Below, piece after piece: positions 22,428 through 35,444 of a stretch of DNA of 64,000 bases. Both the position numbers and the translations under genes were made by a program. The notes beneath the pieces were generated by a model. The model was not told where the DNA came from, ran no database searches, and saw nothing but the letters and a program-made list of their open reading frames with translations. Where the stretch lies: assembly GCA_021904315.1 (NCBI GenBank), contig CM038914.1, positions 23,671,065 to 23,735,064 on the forward strand. The letters are read 5' to 3'. Within the stretch, counting starts at the first letter, position 1; each line of letters starts with the position of its first letter. The stretch is from Sphagnum magellanicum (taxonomy: Eukaryota; Streptophyta; Sphagnopsida; Sphagnales; Sphagnaceae).

Positions 22428-23253
22428 AACCTCCTTTGGGCATGTATGTTATTTGTGGACAGATATTTAACATGGTATAAATAATGGTATTGGAGACCAG
22501 ATCAGTCTGAATATTCTGGTGCTTGTTTTGTTTTGTGAGCACACCTTAACCTGCTCAAATTGTGTGGCTCTTGGTTTATTATGTAATCAAATTCAATGAA
22601 CATAGTCAACCATAGATGTAAACATTATTTATTCATTATTTTTTTTGACATCAATTGCATTACTTAGTAAATTTTTTGAATTATTTTTTGTGAATTTGAA
22701 CATTTAATATAATTAAGTTTTAAAATTCAAATATATATATATACATAATGTCTAATTTTTAATATATTTTTATTAATTTAATATGACATCATTTATCTAT
22801 TGCCAAATGACAATTCATTATGATTATAATGATGCCCAAAAAAAAACCAAAAAATCAAAAATTCTCTTAAAATTAAAGATTCTTTTTTGTACTTCAATTG
22901 TGAATGGACCCATTGAGTCTTAAGTTCACAATTGAATCATCAATAAGATTCTTTGGCAATTGATGTTTTTTTTAACGTCACATCTCTTAAAGCCTTGAAG
23001 AGATTGTCTGAAAAGTTATATCCTTAAAACTTTGAAGATGGTCCGCCTTGGAGCATTGGCAAAATGGTCCAGGCACCACTAGTTCTTGCTGGAAAGATGA
23101 CATAGATGTCCTCATGCAATTAACATGTGAACACACAATTAACATTTGCTTACTGCAAAGTCATCAGTTAAATTAGAAGTGATTTTCTACTCTGATGGTG
23201 TTGGCACTGGAATTTGCGGTGCCACTCATAGTACTTCCAGTGCATTTCCTTTC
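22428..23253. other. 3' flank of the DUF247 gene; AT-rich
   Basis: The first 200 bp stay similar to block B (62881-63080) and probably include the 3' UTR. A short TA run lies near 22730-22745. No other gene is seen. Confidence 0.4.
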
Positions 23254-23805
23254 AAAAAGATGAAATTTGGCACCCCACATCTGATAGGTCCCATCTTTTG
23301 GGGTCCAAGGCCTAAATGTCCTGCTCCAAGGATTTTACCATACACATAAAGCACTTCCAAAAATTTCCTATTGCATTTGAATTTTGGGGGGATGGGCACC
23401 TTGCATGCATTGATATCCCCTCAAGAAAATAGGAGGAATATTTCACCTACTCCAAGATGGGAGGAATCTTACACCTCTTTATAGGTGAAAGGTCCTGCCC
23501 ACTTGTAAGGAATATGCCATGTGATCTACTTTGGTTTAGGTTCAAGGTGACCTCCCTCTCAAGTAAACCCAAGAGTGGGGAACATTCCTGAAATGTGGGG
23601 CTGGACTTGGCTACAATGGCTCCTTATTTTGGGAATGCCCCACCCCAGGGCTTGCCCCTTTAATCTCTATTTGTTCTTCCTGCACATCAACCAAGTTTTT
23701 TTCTAGCTTTTTTGGGTTGTGGTGTAGTTGGCAATAAATTTGAATGAAAGAAACACATTTGATGAACACTGTTTCAAAAATTATTATGATTATGTTTTTT
23801 TTCAA
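23254..23805. repeat. Dispersed repeat R3, copy 1
   Basis: AAAGATGAAATTTGGCACC opens a stretch shared with 42822-43440 and 63398-64000. The shared wording includes GGCCTAAATGTCCTGCTC and GATATCCCCTCAAGAAAATA. Minus-strand frames of about 65 codons are partly alike in all three copies but show no codon-like conservation that I can detect. Function unknown. Confidence 0.75.
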
Positions 23806-26800
23806 TCATTACTAGGAATTCCAATATTAACAACTAATTTTACACTTCATTTTTAATTGCAAATGCCACATGTAATTATTATAATGTTTAGTTGCCTTGG
23901 ATAAGCCACATAAGAATTTTAATTGCGAAAACAATTATGTGACACTCTATTAAAATGACAGTTGCATTGAGGTGTAATTAAAATCAATTTTTCATCCAAC
24001 TAACATCCAACCTATGTGGCATGGTCATTTGTGATTAGTTTTACAACTAAGAAAGGTAGTTACATATGATGATATGGCATGGTCATTTGTGACTAGGTTT
24101 ATAATTAAAATTTGTAATCACACAAAGTGTTTCATAATCAACTAAAATATATCCATGTGGCAATCTAATCCACCCAACAATCCTAGACTAAACTAGGTTA
24201 GGCTTAAAATAAGTAAATGAGTATAAATTATAAACTTAGGTAACTAAATAGGTAGGTAAAATCTTTTTAAAAAATTGTTCATGGTCAAAAGACCTTTTGA
24301 GTGATTCATCCCTAATGGGGTGAAAGTAGGAAAGAGGAGCTAAACAATGTGTGAACAATCCTTAAAAACTATTTTTTGAAAATTTGAAAAATCGCCATGT
24401 GAACAACATATATCAAAAAAATTGTTTTATTTTTGAAATAAATTCTTAGACTTTCAAATTTGTAGCTACAATTTTTTTATGGAAATTCACCATGTTTCAA
24501 GAATCTTTTCATATGTTTAAAGCACTTAAGAAATGCATGTGGACATGTGGGTTTATTGTATCAAAAGTCTTTTTCCTTTATCAAATGTTCACCAAATCAT
24601 TTCAATTTTTTTTGTGAACTTTAATATATTCCATAAGAAGGGATCCATGTGTTCAAAACATTCAAAAAATTGAAATACATATGCCTTTTTAGATTCTAAT
24701 ACTTGAATTTCTTTTAACATTATTATAGTTTTGAATTTGTAATCATGTTTCAAAGTAAAGTGATAGATTTGATTATAATGTAAAACTTGATGCAAAAAAA
24801 ATTGAGTTTTTATCATGTTGTATCTTATGTTTGGCCTTAAATTTGATATTCAGTTTAAAAAACTATGTGAAAAATGCAATATAAACTGATAGAAAATTGC
24901 GATGTGGAAAATGCAATCCTTGAAAAAGAAAAAAAACTTTAACCTTGGCGCAACTACATACCGTGAATATTCCTTTCTTTCACTTAATTATATGCTTCAC
25001 AAAATCCAAATTGTAAACAAAAGATATGACATAAATTAGTGAAAGCAAAACACTACAACACTATGCAACACTATCACATTTTTTGTTTTGGGCACAAAAA
25101 CATTATCACCTATCAACACAATAAAATATTTATTGCTTAACCCACCTACATATTATTTAATATATATCTTACCTTTTACCTAGCCTTGGGGGGACACTTC
25201 TCAAAAAAAAGTAGAAAATATGTAAATAAAAAATAGGGTGCAATATATTGGTTGTCAAGTAAAACTTATAAATTAATTAGTTAAAAAATAAGGTTATGTA
25301 TATTTGAAATATAAAGTATGCATAAATCTCTAATATTAATTTTTTTATAAAAAATATAGCATGTGCATTAAAGATTTAAAGTATTAATTGTTAGTATGTT
25401 CAATTATTGTGAAATAATGACTTGTTTCTTAAACCATTTGATAAAAAAATATGTTGAATGGATTCAAAATGTCTAACTTTAGATGCAAGTCACATGTGAA
25501 GGAAATAAACATGCCAAAAACATGTTTGGTTGTCCATATGAATGCATGAATTATCTTATATTGGATTATTCAAATTTTTTCACTTTAATTTGTTTCATGT
25601 AAATGTTATTTGTAAAAATTAGCTTTAAAAAGTCTTTAAATTTTTATTTTTTTTTTTTGGTACCCCAACCATGAATGGACCCATAGTAACATAGATAATT
25701 TACATTTAGTAAAATGAAACATACAAAGTAATAAATGAGCAAAATACAATTATACAAGGTGGCCAGCAAGTTCTCATTTTCAAAATTTCAAGCAATCATC
25801 ATTAATATGTATTTGTTAATAATAGACTACTTAGTAATACATTTTCAAATCTTAAAGTCTAAAACACAATTGCACTGTTGAATGTTACTCAAATTATATT
25901 GTTTGAAAAGTTTAATTCAAAGACTTTGACACTCTAATTATATTAAAAATTTGAGAATTGAAGTCAATGTTGGGGTAAATTTATAATAAATTTACTATCA
26001 AATGGCCACCAAAATCTATCGATATCACCAACAACATTCATCAGGACAACTTGAAATTGAAAGTTTTAATCATTAGAATCCATAAGCTTAAGAAATTAAT
26101 CAAGTAACAAATCATTTTAATTGTCATGATGATCAAACTTATATGTGGTTACTACGTTAACGACATTAATGTTTGTTTTAGCCTAACTATCATGCACATC
26201 ACTAATTGTTATGGTGTTGTTCATGGTTGTATTTTTCCTAACAAAAAATGAAAATGAAATTGAATCAACGTCCACCCATTGCATTAAGTCTACTAAGTTA
26301 CATTTCCACCTTCCTTGCCAACAATTTTGGTAGAAGTCTACATCATTGTGTGCTCCTTTTTTGAAAGGCACCTACCATTGAACATGCACCATTCTATAAT
26401 GCTTGTCATTCCCATCCTTGACAACGTCACTATGCACTCTTCCCATCTATATTGGGTACATTTCAAAATTTGATCAACGAACAAGAATAAAATCTTTTTC
26501 ATATAAATATCTAAAGGGAATGTAAGCTACTACATATTCAAAGATGGTTTCATGTTCTTAGGCCCACAATATGAAGGGATAATTGGATCTTTTTGATCCT
26601 CAAGGATAGGTTGAGTTGAAAAAATTGCACATGATTAACCTTCCAATTGTTAAATGGTTCACAACCTTCCAACAAAATGGGACTTTGCTTTGGAAGTGGT
26701 TTTGACAAGTGTGATTCTAAAATACCCCTCCTTATATTCAATATGAAACCTATGGCCTTTGCATACATCTCATTTCTCATAATGTTTAGTTTCCAAAACT

Positions 26801-27489
26801 CCAAATACTTTGAAATATTATTGTTAATGAAAAAAAAAATCTATTGATTTTGAGGTGTCATTACCCCAAATAGGACAAAATGGAATAGGTTTTGAAACTC
26901 CATTTGGTAATTGGGTCCAATTATGGTAAATTAAACCAAAAAATACATCCACCTAAAATCCCATTTAAAATATGATAGTTTTTTACATAACCACAAGAAA
27001 ATAGATTGGAAAACTTTTTATGTTTCATTTTGAAAACATCTATGCCTCCATTGAGTTTATGGTAAGTTGAATATAAACTTTTTAGAACTTTTATATAATA
27101 AAAGTAAGTAAGATGTATGTTTGAAATTGATTAACAAATATTTTTTTCAAACCTATTTTTACATTACAAGCTAGATATATTTTGATTAGAATGTGGAAAA
27201 AATGAAAAATCACAAGTATATTTTAGGACCCCATTAATTCAAAAAATTAAAAATGTAATATTTCATCTATTTACAACCTATTTAAAATACATTGTGAGTT
27301 TTGCTTGAATTTCAATGAATATATACTTAAACTTGTTTTAAACATGTAGTTTTCATTTAAAATTTTCACAAAGTTGAAAAAATTGTTCATAATAATCATT
27401 CAACTAAAATATATGTTTAAGTACAATATATCAAAGCCTACTTGATGGTTACTTTTCATTTATGCTACAAAGAACATGAGCAGTTCAAT
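23806..27489. other. AT-rich DNA, no intact gene
   Basis: This holds R2-like fragments (for example TATCAACACAATAAAATATTTATTG near 25097-25121) and short protein-like stretches on the minus strand around 26180-26804. Those stretches may be the eroded 3' end of the DUF7869-type pseudogene to the right. Confidence 0.4.
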
Positions 27490-29500
27490 TTGCCATGTTG
27501 GAACCCAACTTGGTTATTGGTTATTGGAACTCCACTTGGTAGCTTAATTAAACCTTGATTATTATATTTCCATAATTGAATTGCAAGGCCAATGTCTTTG
27601 GAACTCCACATTAAATTAGTTGGCAACACCTTCTATTGCATCACAACCCAAAAAATTTGCATAAAAAACAAATGCATATCTATATGTCTAATTAATACCT
27701 TAGGGTCATCCAAGTCAATTTTCAAATAGCCTAAAACCCAAGATTTGAAATCAAAATTTTCTTGTATGAGTTGGGGGATGAATAACAAAACCATAAAGCT
27801 TTCATCAAATCTACCAACACATGGTCATTTTGTTCTTTCAATTGTTTTAACAAAATTTAGTTAAAAATTCCATCAATGTTTTCATGCATATGATCAACAA
27901 CAAGGAAGCCCAACCACAATTCTTCAAACACCTCCTTGGTTGTTAGTAATGACACAAAAACAAGCAAGTGTCAATTTTTATTGTCTTTTGACACATAGTT
28001 GTCCATTTGGAACTACTTTTTAAATAATGGTTTTGCATTAACAAATTGCTCATGCACCTTCAATGCCTTCACACATTGAGAACTCCACATTAATTACTCA
28101 AAGAATTCATTTTGTAGCTCATTATTAAATAACTTTTATTACTTGTGAACTAGTTTTTTCCTTAAAGTTCTAAACAATCTTAAGGAAATCCAATGGTGAA
28201 ATTAGTCATTTGGCTAAAATTCATTGGAATGTTGAACAACGTTTCATCCCCATGCTCATGAGCAATCATTCTAGTCAAAGTAATCAATAATTGATCGATC
28301 CTAACAACTAGTTTACTTTTTGTTTAGAGCCTTTCAATTGGTAAAAGAATCTTTGAATGATTCATCTTATTGTGAATGATGCATAAAACTCCTCTTTTGA
28401 TTGAATGGATTTTGTTTCCCAACTATGGTAAAGTCATTTACATGACTTTGAGTATTTATTATGTCTTTTTAGTTGCATTTCATGCTCCTTAGCAATAGTA
28501 TTGGTTTTTCCAACTTTAGATTGTACTAAGTTTTTTAAAGACTCACATACAATGTGTTTTGCAAAGGTTAAACCCTTTTTTGCACATCCGCGTAGAGATG
28601 ATATTTCTTTCTCAACCAACTCATAGCAAATTAAGAGATGGTGAAAGCAGACTATAGTGGCAAAAAAATGTTGCCACGAATAATTTTTTCAAATCTATGT
28701 GATTTTCAATTTCCATCAAGCCAATATTAAAAAATGTTTCATAAATTATATTCAAAATAAGGTAATTCAACTACCAAATTATGCAATTCTTAAAAAAACT
28801 ATATAGTCTTATTAATATTAAATGATTAAATAATACATTTGTGAAAAATAAATATATGTACCAATATACTACAAAGTGCAAATATATTCTAAAAATGATT
28901 TTGATCTATGTTATGTTCAAAATTTAAGCTATATATGCATTTTAATGCAAATAGGGACAAGGAAAAAACTAAAAATAATCAACATTGTAAAAACCATACA
29001 TGTGACATTTGACACACCTCATTGTTGTATTCTTGAATTTTTTCCATGTGTTTGGAATTAGAAGGTGAATGTCTTGTTTCCAATTCCCAATTGCTTTCAT
29101 TTGATGTGGTAGTATATCAATTGGTCAATAAACAGTTGGAACACTGCATTTCACTTGCTTAGTTATAAACCCTTGTTTTTTCATTCCAACATTTTATGCG
29201 AGCTTTGCCTCGTCCCACATTTGCTATCTTATTTATATGATAGGTAAATAGATCATGAAATGCCAACAATCCTAAACCACACCTTTTCACAAATATCAAT
29301 TTCTTGTATTGTGTTGAAATATCATTTGTTTATTCCAGCTCTCTAGTGCAATATTCTTGGAACATCCAAAATATAAAATCTTTTATTTACAAAAGACAAG
29401 TTCAAGAACTCATGTTGAATGATGGATGTCTTATCATGAGGAAAATAGTGTTGACAACAATTAAAAGAACAACAATTGTTTGTGCTCACATTAGAAATTG
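27490..29500 (-). pseudogene. Decayed DUF7869-type (transposon-like) gene
   Basis: Minus-strand fragments line up in the order of a long plant protein family with a DUF7869 C-terminal region. Near 29480-29430 I read NNCCSFNCCQHYFPHDK. Near 29310-29220 it reads IQEIDICEKVWFRIVGIS, and near 29108-29080 HQMKAIGNW. At 28619-28440 it contains CESLKNLVQSKVGK and LKRHNKYSKSC. Near 28386-28335 it reads LCIIHNKMNHSKILLP. Near 27910-27866 it has GFLVVDHMHENIDG, a changed form of the family signature VGHTHEDID. Near 27640-27565 it reads KVLPTNLMWSSKDIGLAIQL. Stops and shifts interrupt every part. The family is recalled, not searched. It behaves like a mobile-element gene in plants, but its mechanism is not known to me. 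Confidence 0.5.
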
Positions 29501-30914
29501 ATTAATTGCTTAAAAGTCTTTCAATATTTGAAACAAACGAATCCACATTTCAGTCCCTTTGTTTTCTATTCACAAATGTGTAGATTTCATTCACATGAAT
29601 AGTTCCCTCCTCCTCATCTTTTGAAACATGATGTTCATCATCGCAACAAACAATGACAATAAACAATGATTGTCAAAAATTATTTATGACAATGGCCATC
29701 TCCAAATTGTCATAATTTGTGATTTGTCATTTGGGTGTTCAATATTGTTACTCCAACATGATTTTCACCAAGATCTTCATCAAGAACACATTCGCTAAGG
29801 TCACATGCAATAATTCATTTTACAATAATCAATTCTCCGACATAATTCACCTAATCGCACTTCTTTGCATGCCACTATTTTTTTCCAATACCAAAAACAT
29901 TTTTAGGGACCATGTACAAAGGTGCAATCTTCTCTTTTACATCGCCCATGGCCAACAAGTATCCTCTCCAATTGGGTTATTTAATAACATAGATTATACC
30001 ATCACCAACATTCCAAAATTTAATTCACCCACAGTAATTCAACAAATGCTTCTCCATAAATAATAATCTGCGAATGATTAACATGAATAAAACGTGTCCA
30101 TAACATTCATTTTTAGCATATCTTGAAATAAAAATAGTCATTACAATAAAGCCACATCACTTTCCATCTTAACTCATTAATTATAAATTTTCTTCCCCCC
30201 TCAAATTTGTTATCATGCAACATAATCTTATAGATCCCAATTCTCAAAAAAATGGTACCATAAAACCCTTTTGACACAATGAACCCATCATCACCAACTT
30301 AAGGCAAAAGAATTAATTGACCTCCTAATTCCTAGGCTAACAAGCCCCAGGAATTTAAATTAGGTGGGCACCAAATCCTCAAGATTGAAAGTCTAAGGTG
30401 AAAGAATTGAATAAACATTAGTAGAAATCTTCAAATATATGATTGAATTTATGATTAATATTCCAATCATACAAGATAAAAATAGCTAGTAGCCCTAAAG
30501 TTGATACGAAGGAGTTGTTTAAGACGATAATCATTTAAAACGTGATGTGGCAAATATTGTCCATTAGTCATAAAGGACATATGTGAAGTCATTAATAATA
30601 ATTTAATCATTGTTTAATTATTTTTTATTGTTAAAAATTAAACCAAAAATTTTGGGGAACATAATTTTATAATATTTATTATTATAGATATTATATATAA
30701 TATAAATAATAAGATATAATTCTATTTCAATTTTTTTTAATCTCATTATTTTCCATTCTAAAAATTGTTGACATGTGTCACCACCTAAGCTAGGTTAAAA
30801 ACCTAATTTAAGTGGCTAACTAAACCACTTTATCTACCTAAGGTAACCACCTAACCTAGGTTATTTAGGTAGGTAAATAATATTTGATCAATATTCCAAT
30901 GTTAAACACAACTA
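29501..30914. other. AT-rich DNA, no intact gene
   Basis: The longest frame (about 114 codons near 29719-30063, plus strand) has no recognisable motif. The opposite strand may contain more of the decayed gene's N-terminus. CTAGGTTA-type wording appears at 30785-30880. Confidence 0.35.
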
Positions 30915-31480
30915 ATGTCATTTGTGAAGTTTGATCTTTGGACCCCAAGGATGGAGTTCAGTTTCTTTACCACCAAGCCACCTCACTTGTTGTGTAAATA
31001 ATTTAATTTTTATTTTATTTAGACCATACTTCATTTAAACATTACACAAAACCTCAAATTTGATAATTCATATCTTGTTGGTAATTTGTCCAAATGAAAA
31101 AATTGAAAATTTATTCATAAATTTCTTTCAATAATGTACACAATTACATGTTTTTTTTTTTGAAAAATGTTAATTAAATTCAAAAAATATTATTTGAATT
31201 TTGTTATTGAATAACAATTCAATGTCCATTTTTTGGAAAATTTTAATTCCCACATGATTTGTAAATTAAAAAACTCTATGTCTAATACATGAATAAATAA
31301 AATATATTTTTCATATCTTAAATCTTCATTTGATTTAAAAATTTATTTTATACAATTTTTCTTCCAATATATCATAATTTTATTAATAATTTTTAATTTA
31401 GATGTATGAATCCATATAATATATCCACATAAAATATTTATAAATGGATCATAAATCAACTATATCTATATATATTAATT
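30915..31480 (+). mobile_element. R2 element fragment (5' part only)
   Basis: This stretch matches the first 570 bp of the long R2 copies, including ACATTACACAAAACCTCAAA near 31040 and the minus-strand tRNA-like edge (GTGGCTTGGTGGTAAAG at about 30957-30973). The transposase part is absent. Confidence 0.55.
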
Positions 31481-33059
31481 ATTTTTATAATAATCATATA
31501 TCAATTTAATTTAAATAATAATAGTGATAATAATAATAAATATTAAAATATTAACTAATTTTCTGAAATTATAATTGTTTTTCATTTTTACACATGTAAA
31601 ATAATTGTATGATCACATTGTCGATGTAATGACACATCATTTTGTCCATGCCATCTGCATTATTATTCTTTAATCATATTTTAAATGACTTTATCTTAAT
31701 CACAATTTCAAATGATATTTTGGACATCCATATCACTTTGTCATCAATCATGGATGCCATATGAATGAAAACTTGCAATAAAAAAATGATATCATCCTTC
31801 TTGTTACCACTTCATTATTTATTAATCAAATGCATCATTAATATATGATTATAAGTTTTTCACATAGGATTTGAAATAACATCCTCTGACTATAATCAAT
31901 TATGTAGTCATTTAGGACATCTAGTCATTGATTTCTTGGTTGTAAAGAACAAAATTCCTTTTAGTGAAACCTTTGACTTTGACAATTATTAACCTAATAC
32001 ATGAAAATTGAACAACCACATGATTTTCGAAACCTCACACCTAATATGGTGTTATAATCAGACAATTATTTATTTTTGGGAATTCACCTCATAATATTAT
32101 GAATTAATTATTTCATGCTTAATAACTCGTCAATCCCAAATTTAACATGTAATGAATTAATAATGAAAATTATGTGGAGTTCATTCATTCATAGGTTTGT
32201 ACATTTTACACACAAATATTGTGCATTGCAAACAAGTTTGGCACATAGATTAATTTATTAATGGACAATGTATGAACTTATGAATGAATGAATGTCACAC
32301 AAATTTCGCATCTTCCTAAAAATTCATGTGTCAAATGTGTTTTTAATGCACAATATCAAGTATGGAATGTGCAAATTATGAATGAACAAATTTTGCATAA
32401 TTTCCATTATTAAGTCATGAAATGTTAAATTTGTGATGTGGGTATTTTCAGGAATTTTAAACAATGTGTGAAATAATGAAAATTAATTGACCACTTGATT
32501 TTCCAACTTCAAGTTTGAGGTTGCCAAAATTAGGTGATTCTTTGGCTTTAGGTTCAAAGTACCCAAAATTAAACGACCACCTAATTCTCTAGCTTCACAC
32601 TCTTTAGCTTCATGTTCAATGTCACCAAAATTTAGTAGTCACCAAATTATCCAACATTACGTTCACAATCATTAAAATTGGATGGCTATTCAATTTTCTA
32701 ATTTCAAGTTTTAGGTCATCGAAATCGAGCAATTACCTAATTTTTCCAACTTAAGGCTTGAGATTGCCAAAATCAGGTGATTTTTTAATTTTTTAATTCC
32801 TCATGTTTAAGATTGTTTGAATCATATGACTACTTTATTTTTTGGACCTCCAATGTAGATCACAAGAATCGTGCAACTACTCAATTTTCAAGCATTCATG
32901 CTTTTTTTAAATTTTCTTTTAATGTATGTTTAATTTGACAAATATTTTGAATAATGGAATTTTTTAATTAAATGTAAATTAATAATAAATAATAAATCCA
33001 AATTTAATTAACAATAACAAAACCTAATTTAATTAATAATGATAAATTTTACATTAACC
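31481..33059. other. AT-rich DNA, no gene recognised
   Basis: Low-complexity AT-rich text. Between 32450 and 32900 a loosely periodic phrase (CCACTTGATTTTCCAACTTCA, ACCTAATTCTCTAGCTTCA and relatives) recurs at roughly 60-70 bp, probably a decayed tandem repeat. Confidence 0.4.
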
Positions 33060-34440
33060 TTTAGTTTCAACTTCTACATTTAGCATTTAGGTTTAGTTTA
33101 GTTTAGTTTTAGCTTTAGATATTTAGCCTTTAGGTTTAACTTAGATTTAATCTTTAGGATAAGGCCATTTTAAATTTATAGGTTTAAACTACATGTAGCC
33201 TAGGTTAAACCTAATTTAACTTAATTAACCTAAGTAGTTTAATATTGCCTTGTTTAGTTTTGTTTAGCCTAATTTAACCTAGTTTAACTTAAATAACTTA
33301 ATTTAGTTCAACTAGCCCTGTTTAATCTAATTAGATTATTTTAAACTTAATTTAACAAATTTAGCCAAATTTAACCTAATTTACTTGAATTTAACCTAAA
33401 TAAAATAGTTTCACTAAATTTACTTTAGTTTACCATAATTTTGTTTCACTAACTCAATCCAACCAAATTTAATGTAAGTATATTAAATTAGCCTAGTTTA
33501 ACTCAAATATTTTAAATGTAACCAAGTTTAGCCTAAGTAATTTAACTTAGATGAAGGAATCAAGATTTGCAAAGTTTTGTGAAAATTAAACCATTTTAGC
33601 CTAAATAATTTAGTTTAGCTTAATTTAACCAATTATAACCTATTATTGTGTATTTTGGATTAAGTAGCTTAATTTTGCTAGATTTTGCCAAGTTTAGACA
33701 AATTAAGCTGAATTTAGCTTAAGTAACCTATTAAGTTAGCCAAATATATTACATTTAAAACAAAATAGCTTACTTTTGCCACGCTAAGCCAATTTTAACC
33801 AAGTTTTGAAAAAATAAGGTTCCTATTTTAGCTTCATTTAACCAAGTTTAGCTTAAGTACTCAAATTTAATCAAATTTAACCAAGTTTAACCTAATAACC
33901 TACTTTGACAAATTTAATCAAGTTTAATTTAAATAATTCAGTTTAGTGAAGTTTAACCGAGTTTCACCTAAATAACATACTAAGTTAATCAAATTTGGCC
34001 AATTTAAACCAATTTTAGCATAATTTAACCCAAATAACTTACTTTAACTAAATTTATTCAAGTTTAGCAAAATTTTGTTATGTTTAATCTAAATAACATA
34101 CTTAAGTCAAATTTAGCCAAATTTAGCCTAGGTTAACCAATTTAAACCTAAATAACCTACTCTAGTCAAAATTAGCCAAGTTTAACCAATTTTGGCCTAA
34201 ATAACTTACTTTAACCAAATTTAACCTAGGTTAAACCTAGGTCAGCGAAATAACCTTAGGTCAAAATTAACTTAAATATCTTTAGTCAAACTGGGTTATT
34301 TAAATTTAACTTAAAGGGACTTAAGTTCACTTAAAATTGCCTATGGAAGCCTAAGCTAGATTGTTGGGTGGCCTAGGTTAGCCTAGGTCAACTTAGGTTA
34401 ACCTAAGGTAAATAATTTTTTTTAGTATGTTTGTGAAAAC
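33060..34440. repeat. 1.4-kb degenerate short-repeat array (TTTAACC/TTTAGCC type)
   Basis: The plus strand is almost entirely built from variants of AATTTAACCTAA, AAGTTTAGCC and AAATAACTTACTTTA, with very few G residues. Periodicity is short (about 11-14 bp) and much eroded. The wording is reminiscent of, but not the same as, the plant telomere repeat. No ORF is credible. Confidence 0.75.
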
Positions 34441-34457
34441 TACGCTTGTTACAAATA

Positions 34458-34520
34458 AAATGTCATGGTGCAAATGTACTTGAACTCTCAAAGTGAAGGT
34501 GAGGGGTTCAAGTCCTCTTA
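34458..34520 (+). repeat. tRNA-like module with good B-box
   Basis: GGTTCAAGTCC at 34505-34515 fits the polymerase III B-box GGTTCRANNCC exactly. A weak anticodon-arm-like hairpin (ACTTG...AAAGT) lies upstream. The A-box is poor, so a SINE head or tRNA relic is more likely than a functional tRNA. Confidence 0.35.
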
Positions 34521-35281
34521 TTTTCATCTTATATAGTACTTAGCCTCCTAGGAATAAGTGGTTAGCCTAGCCCCTAGGTCCTTTTTAGCCTAGGCTATGT
34601 CCCCTAGCCAAAGCCCCCTAGGCTTGGTGTGTAGGTTAAGTCGCTTAGCCACGTAGGCTAAGTCCCAAGTAGCTACCTTATTTGACTAAAAGGTGTTTGG
34701 CATGTGGCATCATTCAATTGAATGGGGGAAAAATTATTTTTTGATTTTAAATTGCCACATGTCAACTCATAAATGGTTAATAAGATTTTGAATTCATCTT
34801 AGGCTATCATGTGGTAATAAGACATTAATAAAAAATATATAACTATATTTTAAAATTAAATCTTGGCTGTTGGAAATGTTTTTCATGACTATGATAAATA
34901 TGACTATAGTCATGGAGGACATAGTCACAAGTGGCATTTACAACTATGTCATCTTTGTGATTAGTGATAAATAGAATGTGAGTGTATGGACTAGTAGTTA
35001 TGTAGTCATGGTCAATCGTACATGTGATTTAGGACAACAACAGCAATCACTTATGTAGTCATGGTTTTGACATAATGTTCCAACCACAAGGCCACCTTAT
35101 AAGCTTATGGTTTTCAAATTAGGATTAGAACTATTGTCACTTAGATATGTTTTAAGGACAAAAGAAAAGAATTTCAGCATAGTAATTAATTATGGCATAG
35201 CCAATACGTTCAACATTCAATTTATTCCAATCACAAGGCTAATTTTGGAACTACAAATTACAAATTTGGAGTAGATTTTGT
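34521..35281. other. No gene recognised
   Basis: Includes CCTAGG-rich wording at 34545-34680 (AGCCTAGCCCCTAGG and relatives), which looks like an edge of the array to the left. The rest is AT-rich. Confidence 0.4.
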
Positions 35282-35444
35282 TTATAACTTAAATACGCCA
35301 TAAGATACAAAGGAAACCCTCTCTACAACTTAAATATGAACTCTAAGGTACAAAATAAACCTTCTATCACAAGAAGATATGAACTCTGGGAACAAAATAA
35401 ATCTTCTATAACTTAGATATGTTCTAGGTATAAAATAAACCAAT
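35282..35444. repeat. Degenerate tandem repeat, about 41-43 bp, 4 units
   Basis: Units contain (T)ACAACTTAAATATGAACTC then GGTACAAAATAAACCTTCTA, at about 35282, 35324, 35367 and 35409. Confidence 0.65.

Larger units (their letters stand above)
17751..23805 (+). repeat. Duplicated block A (paralogous to 53190-64000)
   Basis: Collinear similarity links 17751-18438 with 53190-53859 plus 59280-59310, then 19391-22640 with 59725-63110, then 23085-23805 with 63220-63930. In one well-aligned 115-bp stretch (20101-20215 against 60445-60559) I count three mismatches. Block A has unique DNA at 18439-19390, including the MITE-like element and promoter candidate. Block B has 59311-59724 there instead. 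Block B also holds a Ty1-copia element that A lacks. Confidence 0.85.

Noticed and set aside
23611..23805. Minus-strand frame ending QEEQIEIKGAS, shared by R3 copies
   Set aside because: Related frames occur in all R3 copies simply because the DNA is repeated. Their starts and N-terminal parts differ, and no domain is recognisable.
34458..34520. Functional tRNA gene
   Set aside because: The B-box is good, but the acceptor stem and A-box do not fold into a cloverleaf.
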